A DNA stretch of 6,291 nucleotides from assembly GCA_903918155.1 (NCBI GenBank), contig CAIXDD010000349.1, positions 1 through 6,291 on the forward strand, given 5' to 3'. Position numbers and translations under genes: made by a program. Positions 1 through 4,975 of this stretch are shown here, in pieces. This stretch comes from an uncultured Hyphomicrobiales bacterium. Its GTDB lineage: Bacteria > Pseudomonadota > Alphaproteobacteria > Rhizobiales > Beijerinckiaceae. Positions within the stretch are counted from its first letter, which is position 1; each line of letters starts with the position of its first letter. The notes beneath the pieces were generated by a model that was given only the letters and a program-made list of their open reading frames with translations, did not search any database and was not told the origin of the DNA.

Positions 1-201
1 GCCCGGCGGCAGCTCCATGGCGAAGATCGAAATGTAATCGTCGCGGCCTTTCAGATGGCAGAGCGCGCCGTTCATGCCGTAGCGCGCCCAGGGCTTCACC
101 GGAACCTTGCGGATGTCGATGCCGAAATCCTCGATGATGGGAACGCCCTGCGCATGCGCCCAGGCGAGATAGGGATCGGGGAGGCGGGGCGTATCTGTCA
201 T
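1..201 (-). CDS. Probable cupin-domain protein, N-terminal 67 codons (runs off the left edge)
   Basis: The reading frame starts with ATG at 201 and stays open to base 1, so the C-terminal part is missing. The peptide begins MTDTPRLPDPYLAWAHAQGV and continues with a 'PWARYGMNGALCHLKGRDDY' segment and 'ELPPG' at the very edge. This resembles the start of roughly 350-residue cytoplasmic (bi)cupin proteins, where a proline-glycine turn precedes the first metal-binding cupin strand, but the diagnostic histidine motif lies outside the window. There is no signal peptide. The gene begins 9 bases after the stop of the upstream binding-protein gene, and its likely Shine-Dalgarno (GAGGA) overlaps that TGA stop, so the two are almost certainly co-transcribed and probably translationally coupled. 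That it is a real gene is fairly sure; the cupin assignment rests on recalled family resemblance and is moderate. The substrate is unknown. Confidence 0.6.
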   Translation of the reverse strand, partial: MTDTPRLPDPYLAWAHAQGVPIIEDFGIDIRKVPVKPWARYGMNGALCHLKGRDDYISIFAMELPPG

Positions 202-210
202 CTAGTGTCC

Positions 211-1257
211 TCAGCGCAGCGCTGCTGTGACGCGCGCGATGGTTTTCGCGTCTGCGGAATAGGCCTTGCGAACAAGGTCGAGAAGCTCCTCGGGCGGGAC
301 GATGCTGACGTTGAGCATCTGCTTTTGCGCTTCCTCGCGCGCCTGCGCGTCGTTGAGCGTATCGACGAAGGCCTTGCGCAATGCGCTCGCGCGTTCCGCC
401 GGCAGGTCGGGCGGGGCGACCATGGGACGGCCCATTTGCGCGCGATAGAGAACCAATTCGATTGCGCGTTTTTGTTCGTCGTCGCCGGCGAGGTCGCCCA
501 GCGTCGGCGTGTCGGGCATGCGCGGATCGGGCGACATCGTTCCTTGCAGGAAAATCTTGCGCGCGCCATTGGCGAACTTGGGTTCGCGCGCGGCGGTGTC
601 GTAGCTGATGAAAGTGGCGTGCACCTCATTGCGTTCGACCGCGAGATTCATGTCGCGCGAGCCGGGATAGCCGGAGACGACGCGGATGTTCAGGTTGAAC
701 AGATTCTTGAGCACGTTGGGATAGGTGAAACTGTCGGCGCCCGAGCCGGTTGCGGCCACGATCAGCTCTTGCGTGCGCATGTCGCGCGCGTGTTTCAGCG
801 GCGCGTCGGAGCGTATATAGCCGACGATCACGTCGCGGTCGGGACTTCCAAGATAGGTGAATTTCAGCGGATCGAATTGCGCGCTCTTGTTGCCGAGCAT
901 CGGTTCGAACGGCACGCCGCGATTGATCATGCCCAGAACCGTGCCGTCTTTGGGCGCGGTGTTGTAGATCTGGTTCGCGGCGACGAGGCTTCCCGCGCCC
1001 GGCAGATTCTGCGGCGTCACGACCGGTTGTCCGGGAAGGAAGCGCCCCATATGGCGGGCGATCAGCCGCGCCCACAAATCATCCGAGCCGCCGACGCTGT
1101 AGCCGATGAGGATCGTCACGGTTTTGCCGCGGTAGAACCCGTCTGCGCCTTGCGCGTGCGCGGCGCCCGGCGTTACTGCCGCGAGCGACCATGCGGCGAG
1201 AGACCATGCGGCGAGCGACAAAAGCCGTCCCGGATTTTTTCGCAAGGCAGCGCGCAT
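211..1257 (-). CDS. Tripartite tricarboxylate transporter (TTT) family periplasmic substrate-binding protein, Bug/TctC type
   Basis: The 348-residue protein is predicted to bind an organic acid in the periplasm and pass it to a TctA/TctB-type permease. It has a signal peptide (residues 1-35: Arg/Lys-rich start, hydrophobic core with a repeated SLAAW, AHA|Q cleavage site). Typical family blocks follow: KTVTILIGYSVGGSDDLWAR (45-64), LPGQPVVTPQNLPGAGSL (74-91), a KDGTVLG turn (103-109), and SGYPGSRDMNLAVER (195-209), which corresponds to the second ligand-contact region. Length is slightly above the usual ~325. I chose ATG 1257 because AGGGAGGATC lies just upstream and the signal peptide starts there; the frame stays open to 1458 but that would overlap the divergent gene and bury the signal peptide. 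The mature protein has no cysteine. No membrane subunit gene is adjacent, as is common for these orphan binding proteins. It is clearly related to the binding protein at 3820-4815. The ligand is unknown. Confidence 0.88.
   Translation of the reverse strand: MRAALRKNPGRLLSLAAWSLAAWSLAAVTPGAAHAQGADGFYRGKTVTILIGYSVGGSDDLWARLIARHMGRFLPGQPVVTPQNLPGAGSLVAANQIYNTAPKDGTVLGMINRGVPFEPMLGNKSAQFDPLKFTYLGSPDRDVIVGYIRSDAPLKHARDMRTQELIVAATGSGADSFTYPNVLKNLFNLNIRVVSGYPGSRDMNLAVERNEVHATFISYDTAAREPKFANGARKIFLQGTMSPDPRMPDTPTLGDLAGDDEQKRAIELVLYRAQMGRPMVAPPDLPAERASALRKAFVDTLNDAQAREEAQKQMLNVSIVPPEELLDLVRKAYSADAKTIARVTAALR
1181..1220 (-). repeat. 15-bp in-frame tandem repeat in the signal-peptide core
   Basis: Two near-identical 15-bp units (1181-1195 and 1196-1210, one mismatch) plus a partial third (1211-1220) sit in the hydrophobic core of the binding protein's signal peptide. 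Read on the minus strand they encode SLAAW-SLAAW-SLAA (residues 14-27). The unit is a multiple of three, so copy-number changes would lengthen or shorten the core by five residues without a frameshift. Confidence 0.8.
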
Positions 1258-1441
1258 GCCGATCCTCCCTGTTCGCGCCTCTCGAGGGGCGCTCCGACTT
1301 ATTGTCACGCCAGCGCGCGGATGGTCAAGCGCGGGGGCGTCCCCGTCGGCGCCGCCTTGTGGGCCACCTTGGCGCATTGCTTCGCAGGCGCGTTTCATAT
1401 TAGCGTGGCGCGACGCAAACCGCAGCAGGGAGAGAAATGCG
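1258..1441. promoter_or_regulatory. Divergent intergenic region between the two transport/catabolism units
   Basis: These 184 bp separate the divergent start codons and must contain the promoters of both units, with room for a shared regulator site. Besides the minus-strand promoter candidate, the plus-strand side holds an AT-richer patch, TTTCATATTAG (1393-1403), which is the best -10 candidate for the hydrolase gene; no -35 hexamer at ideal spacing precedes it (TTGCTT at 1377-1382 gives only 15 bp). AGGGAGAG at 1427-1434 is the Shine-Dalgarno of the hydrolase gene. No regulator gene is adjacent in the window. Confidence 0.5.
1301..1328 (-). promoter_or_regulatory. Candidate sigma70-type promoter for the minus-strand binding-protein operon
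   Basis: On the minus strand, TTGACC (1328-1323; five of six bases of the -35 consensus) is followed after 16 bp by GACAAT (1306-1301; four of six bases of the -10 consensus). Transcription would start near 1294, giving a leader of about 37 nt before ATG 1257. The leader would open with a GC hairpin (arms near 1275-1279 and 1288-1292) that stops short of the Shine-Dalgarno. This is a motif match only. Confidence 0.45.
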
Positions 1442-2128
1442 ATGGCGAGGGACTTCAACGATCATTGCTGGAACGACGTCATCGACGACGAGATCCGCGA
1501 AATCTACGAAGCCTATCACCGCGACCTCTTTGTCGGGCCCAAGCCCGCGGTTCTGGCGATCGACCTTTACAACAAGGCCTATCTTGGCGGAAATCGCCCC
1601 GTGCGCGAGGTCAATCGCGAGTTCTCGGGCTCCTGCGGCGAGAACGCCTGGCGCGCCTTGGCGCCCACCCAGGCCCTGTTCGCCGCCGCCCGCGCCGCCG
1701 GCGTGCCTGTGATCTATTCGACGCGCCATGCCGACACGGCCGGCGTGCATTCCACCAATCGCCGCATGAAGGGCGAGACGGAGGATCTCTATCACATCAA
1801 GGCCGAGCTCGCGCCGCAGCCGGGCGAAATCGTGATCCACAAGGAGCGCGCCTCCGCCTTCTTCGGCACGCCGCTCATCGCGCATCTGCGCCGCATGGGC
1901 GTGGAGAGCCTTATCATCTGCGGAGAATCGACCTCGGGCTGCGTTCGCGCGTCCACGGTCGACGCCTATTCCTACGGCTTCCACAACACGCTGGTCGAGG
2001 AATGCACCTATGACCGCTCCATGCTGAGCCACAAGGTGAACCTGTTCGACCTGCATCACAAATACGCCGACGTGATGCATGTCGAGGACGTGATCGCCCA
2101 TCTCGACGCTTCGCCCCGCAAGGGCTGA
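1442..2128 (+). CDS. Isochorismatase-superfamily cysteine hydrolase, N-carbamoylsarcosine amidase-like
   Basis: The 228-residue cytoplasmic protein should hydrolyse an amide or carbamoyl (ureido) C-N bond through a covalent cysteine intermediate. The superfamily triad is visible: Asp41 in AVLAIDLYN, Lys134 in IHKERASAFFGTPL, and nucleophile Cys167 in CGESTSGCVRASTVDAYSYGF. The STSGC-RAS-VDA block, the K-x-x-ASAFFGT block and the downstream DR(191-192)...NLFDLHHKYADV segment (200-211) match what I recall of Arthrobacter N-carbamoylsarcosine amidohydrolase more than isochorismatases or nicotinamidases. Length fits the family. ATG 1442 is preceded by AGGGAGAG at 7-nt spacing; the frame is open back to 1256 but that stretch has no family resemblance and covers the promoter region. 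It is the first gene of the plus-strand cluster and lies 122 nt before the dioxygenase gene. The true substrate could be N-carbamoylsarcosine, another ureido acid, maleamate or a different amide. Confidence 0.88.
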   Translation: MARDFNDHCWNDVIDDEIREIYEAYHRDLFVGPKPAVLAIDLYNKAYLGGNRPVREVNREFSGSCGENAWRALAPTQALFAAARAAGVPVIYSTRHADTAGVHSTNRRMKGETEDLYHIKAELAPQPGEIVIHKERASAFFGTPLIAHLRRMGVESLIICGESTSGCVRASTVDAYSYGFHNTLVEECTYDRSMLSHKVNLFDLHHKYADVMHVEDVIAHLDASPRKG

Positions 2129-2158
2129 GCCGAATCCCCCTTTGGGCGCGCGAGGAAG

Positions 2159-2184
2159 GCGCGGGGGGAGATTGCGCCCCGCGC
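2159..2184 (+). promoter_or_regulatory. Very GC-rich hairpin after the hydrolase gene (possible attenuator)
   Basis: GCGCGGGG (2159-2166) pairs perfectly with CCCCGCGC (2177-2184) around a 10-nt loop, 30 nt downstream of the hydrolase stop codon. No T-run follows, so it is not a standard intrinsic terminator. It may attenuate read-through, protect the upstream mRNA end, or form part of the larger folded leader of the dioxygenase gene. Confidence 0.4.
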
Positions 2185-2200
2185 GGACTCGGCCTAACCT

Positions 2201-2245
2201 TTCCTCCTGTGTCCGGCTGCAAGAGCCGGGGCCATGCAGGAGGAA
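2201..2245 (+). promoter_or_regulatory. RBS-sequestering stem-loop upstream of the dioxygenase gene
   Basis: TTCCTCCTG (2201-2209) is the exact reverse complement of CAGGAGGAA (2237-2245), which contains the AGGAGG Shine-Dalgarno of the gene starting at 2251. The helix continues inward through two G-U pairs and one A-U pair (2210-2212 with 2234-2236). After a 4-nt GGCC bulge (2230-2233), a 6-bp stem CCGGCT/AGCCGG (2213-2218 with 2224-2229) closes a GCAAG loop. The whole ribosome binding site is therefore double-stranded in this fold. The same anti-SD strand can alternatively pair with GAGGAAGG at 2152-2159 (eight pairs with one bulged T), which would free the Shine-Dalgarno. Pairing is read directly; regulation is inferred. 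Confidence 0.55.
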
Positions 2246-2250
2246 TCGCC

Positions 2251-3159
2251 ATGGGCCAATCGGTCTTGGAGCAGTCTGCGGTCAGCTCGTCCCCATCCGG
2301 CGCGGCCATGCGGGCCGTGCCGCTGGAGGGGGGATGCGGCGCGATGATCGAAGGCGTCGACCTGACGCGCGACATCACGCAGGCCGAGTTCGATTTCGTG
2401 CAGCAGGCTTGGAATGAGCATCTCGTGCTCGTCTTTCGCGGTCAGTCCATCGACGAGGACGCGCAATTGCGTTTCGCGGAGCGCTTCGGCCCGCTCGGCG
2501 ACCGCAAGGTCGCGCCCGGCGCGCTGCGCGAGCGCGCGGAAGGCGTGAAACAGGTCAATCCGAAAATCCTGCTGGTGAGCAACATCAAGGAGGACGGCAA
2601 GCCGATTGGCGCCTTCGGCGACGGCGAGATGTGGTTCCACATCGACTCCGGCTATTCCGCCAAGCCCTATCGCTACACGTTCATCTATGGCGTCACGCTG
2701 CCCTCGACGGGCGGCAACACGCTCTTCTCCAACATGTATAAGGCGGCGGAGGCCGTGCCCGCGAAACTGCGCGAACGGCTGAAAGGCCGCAGGGCGCTGC
2801 ACATTCATGAGTACAAGCGCGCCGAGCGCGTCGATTTGTCGGCGGATTTTTCAGGCGCGCCGCATTTCTGGCATCCCGTGTTCATCCGCCATCCCCTGAC
2901 GGGGCGCGAGAGCCTGTTCGTGGACCGCCTGATGACGCAGGCCATCGAGGGTCTGGAGCCGGCCGAGAGCGAGGACGTTCTCGCCCAGCTCTACGAGATC
3001 GGCGAGCGCAAGGACTTCATCTATGAGCATGTCTGGTGCCTCGGCGATTTCGTGATGTGGGATAATCTCGCCACCATCCACGCGCGCACATGGTTTCCGC
3101 CGGAGGAGCAGCGCCTGTTGCGCCGCTGCACGGTGGAAGGCGTGCCGGTGTCAGGCTGA
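2251..3159 (+). CDS. TauD/TfdA-family Fe(II)/2-oxoglutarate-dependent dioxygenase
   Basis: The 302-residue cytoplasmic enzyme should couple 2-oxoglutarate and O2 to hydroxylation, often followed by cleavage, of a small acidic substrate. The iron facial triad is visible: His130 and Asp132 in MWFHIDSGY, and His277 in MWDNLATIHART. Thr157 (STGGNTLFS) and Arg288/Arg292 (RLLRRCTVEG) are the expected 2-oxoglutarate and substrate-anion contacts. The N-terminus (PLEGGCGAMIEGVDL, then LVLVFRGQSI) is characteristic of the family, and length is normal (about 280-320). ATG 2251 is preceded by a perfect AGGAGG at 7-nt spacing. The next gene starts 14 nt after the stop, so they share a transcript. The substrate is not predictable: family members act on taurine, aryloxyacetates, alkyl sulfates, carnitine precursors and others. 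Its Shine-Dalgarno is buried in a predicted hairpin. Confidence 0.9.
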   Translation: MGQSVLEQSAVSSSPSGAAMRAVPLEGGCGAMIEGVDLTRDITQAEFDFVQQAWNEHLVLVFRGQSIDEDAQLRFAERFGPLGDRKVAPGALRERAEGVKQVNPKILLVSNIKEDGKPIGAFGDGEMWFHIDSGYSAKPYRYTFIYGVTLPSTGGNTLFSNMYKAAEAVPAKLRERLKGRRALHIHEYKRAERVDLSADFSGAPHFWHPVFIRHPLTGRESLFVDRLMTQAIEGLEPAESEDVLAQLYEIGERKDFIYEHVWCLGDFVMWDNLATIHARTWFPPEEQRLLRRCTVEGVPVSG

Positions 3160-3173
3160 TCGGGAGACAAGAC

Positions 3174-3755
3174 ATGAGCCGACGCATGCCTGCGCTGCAG
3201 GCTTTCATCGACGATCTGCGCGCCATCTGGGCGAGCGAGCCCGACATGGGCGCCCGCATGGAGCGCGCCCGTCCGCTTATGGAGACGCTCGTGCGCAATC
3301 GCGAGCTTCAGGCCCGCTCCGCCGATTGGCCCTCGACGGAAGGGCGCAAGAACTTGCTGCTATATGTCGACGAGGAGCACGAATTCGCCATCAATGCGGT
3401 GGTGCGCGTGCCCGGCCGCAAGGGCAGCGTGCATGATCACGCGCACGCCTGGGTTCTTTATGGCGTGCTTGACGGCACGGAATCGCTGGAGCGCTACGAG
3501 CGCATCGACGATCGCAGCCGCGAGGATTTCGCGCAGGTGCGCATGACCTCGGTGAGCATGGGAACGCCGGGCAAGGTCGATCTCGTGCCCCCGTTCGACA
3601 TTCATGCCGAACAGGGCGGCCCGACGCGTTCTGTCGCGATGATCCTGCGCAGCACGAAATTGGGCTCGATCACGCAGCGCCAATACGATCCCGTGACGGG
3701 GGAAGTGCGCCCGGGTCCGGGGCCGACGCAAATACCTTTTGAACTGACAGGCTGA
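3174..3755 (+). CDS. Small cupin resembling cysteine/thiol dioxygenase
   Basis: The 193-residue cytoplasmic protein looks like a single-domain mononuclear iron cupin. Cupin motif 1 reads GSVHDHAHAWVLYGVLDGTESLERY (from residue 84, shown here in full only by its ends: GSVHDHAHAW then GVLDGTESLERY), supplying His87 and His89. Motif 2, LVPPFDIHAEQG (137-148), supplies His144. The spacing matches cysteine dioxygenase (His86, His88, His140 in the mammalian enzyme), and the region before it (FAINAVVRVPGRKG) fits. The protein has no cysteine, so the Cys-Tyr cofactor of mammalian cysteine dioxygenase is impossible here, as in many bacterial thiol dioxygenases. Residues 1-50 are helical and charged. 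ATG 3174 is preceded by GGGAG at 7 nt and lies 14 nt after the dioxygenase stop. Thiol dioxygenase activity is one option; another O2-dependent or isomerase-type cupin role is equally possible. Confidence 0.75.
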   Translation: MSRRMPALQAFIDDLRAIWASEPDMGARMERARPLMETLVRNRELQARSADWPSTEGRKNLLLYVDEEHEFAINAVVRVPGRKGSVHDHAHAWVLYGVLDGTESLERYERIDDRSREDFAQVRMTSVSMGTPGKVDLVPPFDIHAEQGGPTRSVAMILRSTKLGSITQRQYDPVTGEVRPGPGPTQIPFELTG

Positions 3756-3762
3756 ACCTGTC

Positions 3763-3795
3763 GCGCGCAGCCCGCCGAAAGAGAAGGGCGCGCGC
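3763..3795 (+). promoter_or_regulatory. Intercistronic GC hairpin between the cupin and second binding-protein genes
   Basis: GCGCGC (3763-3768) pairs with GCGCGC (3790-3795). After one bulged A (3769), GCCC (3770-3773) pairs with GGGC (3786-3789), giving ten G-C pairs around a 12-nt purine-rich loop. No T-run follows. It may tune the ratio of enzyme to binding-protein mRNA, but in DNA this GC-rich a chance hairpin is possible. Confidence 0.35.
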
Positions 3796-3819
3796 ATTCG
3801 TCGATCAAGGGAGGGAAGC

Positions 3820-4815
3820 ATGCGTTCGCTCTTCACCGCCATCGCGTTCTCCTGCGGCGCAGGACTTTTCGCGCCCGCTCAGGCGCAGGAGGCGCGGCCC
3901 GTCAATCTCGTCGTGGGCTTTTCGCCCGGCGGCGGTTACGACGCCTATGCGCGTTTGCTGTCGCGTCATTACGGGCGCCATCTGCCGGGAGCGCCGAAAG
4001 TGATCGTGCAGAACATGCCGGGCGCATCGAGCCTGAAAGCCGTGACCTGGCTCAACAGCGGCGCGCCGACGGACGGCACCGTCATCACCGCCTTCAATCC
4101 TGGCCTTTTGACGGATTCGCTCCTGAGCGTGGAGAAGACGCGCGTCGTGTTCACGGATTTCGCATGGGTGGGCAGCATCTCGCGCGATTATCGCGTGTGC
4201 TATGCATGGGCCGCCAGCGGCGTGCGGAATATCGATGACTGGCGCAGCCGCGAGGTCGTCAATATGGGCTCGCCCGCCGCGGGTTCGTCGTCCTATATCA
4301 ATGGCGCGATCCTGAAATCGCTTCTGGGCGTGAAGGTGCGCCATGTGCTGGGCTATCCCGGCAGCGCGGAAGAGCGGCTGGCCATCGAGCGCGGCGAGCT
4401 TGATGGCGGGTGCGGCGCGTGGAGCAGCAATCCCCCCGAATGGGTGCGCCAGCGCAAGATCAATCCCATCGTTTCGTTCACGGCGCCGCCGATCCCGAAT
4501 CTCGACCGTCCCGTGGCCTTCGTGCGCGACCTCGTCAAGAGCGACGCCGAGCGCGCGTTGATCGACGTGCTGATCGCGCCCGATGCAGTGGGGCGTCCTT
4601 ATATCGCGTCCAAAGAGATTCCCGCCGAACGGCTCGCCGTGCTGCGCAAGGGGTTCGACGCCACCATGCTCGACGCGGACTTCAATGCGGAGGCCGTGAA
4701 GCTCGATCTCACCGTGAGCCCGCTCACCGGCGCGCAATCGGAAGAGCAGGTCGCCGCGCTCTATCGCGCGTCCCCGCAGACGTTGCGCGCCATCAGGGAG
4801 ATGGTGCGCAATTAG
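3820..4815 (+). CDS. Tripartite tricarboxylate transporter (TTT) family periplasmic substrate-binding protein, Bug/TctC type (second copy)
   Basis: The 331-residue protein has a signal peptide (residues 1-22, AQA|Q cleavage) and the family's first ligand loop, VNLVVGFSPGGGYDAYARLL (28-47). Next come LPGAPKVIVQNMPGASSLKA (55-74) and a TDGTVIT turn (84-90). LGYPGSAEERLAIERGELDG (177-196) aligns with the SGYPGS...VER block of the binding protein at 211-1257, so the two are paralogues. Length is normal. Unlike that paralogue, the mature protein has two cysteines (Cys127, Cys198), which could form a periplasmic disulfide. ATG 3820 follows GGGAGGG closely. It is the last gene of the plus-strand cluster, 64 nt after the cupin gene and beyond a GC hairpin. 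Its place in the cluster suggests it supplies the substrate of the three enzymes; the ligand, probably a carboxylate, is unknown. No TctA/TctB genes are in the window. Confidence 0.9.
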   Translation: MRSLFTAIAFSCGAGLFAPAQAQEARPVNLVVGFSPGGGYDAYARLLSRHYGRHLPGAPKVIVQNMPGASSLKAVTWLNSGAPTDGTVITAFNPGLLTDSLLSVEKTRVVFTDFAWVGSISRDYRVCYAWAASGVRNIDDWRSREVVNMGSPAAGSSSYINGAILKSLLGVKVRHVLGYPGSAEERLAIERGELDGGCGAWSSNPPEWVRQRKINPIVSFTAPPIPNLDRPVAFVRDLVKSDAERALIDVLIAPDAVGRPYIASKEIPAERLAVLRKGFDATMLDADFNAEAVKLDLTVSPLTGAQSEEQVAALYRASPQTLRAIREMVRN

Positions 4816-4975
4816 CGGCCCCGCCGGCTGCGTCGGTGAACTCTGCGCATTAGGTGCGGTCTACATTCGTAACGCCCGCGCCGTGATGGAGGTCGACGAT
4901 CATTATGAAGGCCGGCGCACGGACACGCGCATGCAGGAGGAGTTGGCGCGACGCCGGCGATAGCGCGGCGGACAG
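4816..4975. other. Convergent intergenic region with a short stop-free, protein-like stretch
   Basis: These 160 bp lie between the converging stops of the second binding-protein gene and the membrane-fusion-protein gene. No hairpin with a T-run is visible on either strand; only a small GC stem sits over the plus-strand stop (4814-4829). One plus-strand frame stays open to TAG 4961-4963 and reads like natural protein near its end: VYIRNARAVMEVDDHYEGRR, then TDTRMQEELARRRR. It has GTG 4883 and ATG 4886 as possible starts but no Shine-Dalgarno. It may be the remnant tail of a lost gene or chance. Confidence 0.4.

Noticed and set aside
1368..1388. A sigma54-like TTGGCGC...CGC element upstream of the hydrolase gene.
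   Set aside because: The GG to GC distance is one base too long and the flanking bases match poorly.
1256..1441. A 62-residue N-terminal extension of the hydrolase.
   Set aside because: The extension lacks family similarity and covers the divergent promoter region. ATG 1442 has a well-spaced Shine-Dalgarno.
1258..1458. A 67-residue N-terminal extension of the first binding protein (start at 1458).
   Set aside because: It would bury the signal peptide, overlap the start of the divergent hydrolase gene and ignore the strong AGGGAGG before ATG 1257.
55..2013. A 652-codon plus-strand open frame opposite the first binding-protein gene and running into the hydrolase gene.
   Set aside because: Its product is Arg-, His- and Ala-rich without family motifs. 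It is antisense to a clear signal-peptide-bearing protein, has no ribosome binding site, and continues out of frame through the hydrolase. Long antisense frames are expected in DNA this GC-rich.
2209..2250. A 14-residue N-terminal extension of the dioxygenase (start at 2209).
   Set aside because: It would be translated from inside the RBS hairpin with no upstream Shine-Dalgarno. ATG 2251 has a perfect AGGAGG.
3805..4737. A 310-codon minus-strand open frame opposite the second binding-protein gene.
   Set aside because: It is a His-, Arg- and Ala-rich antisense shadow with no motif or ribosome binding site.
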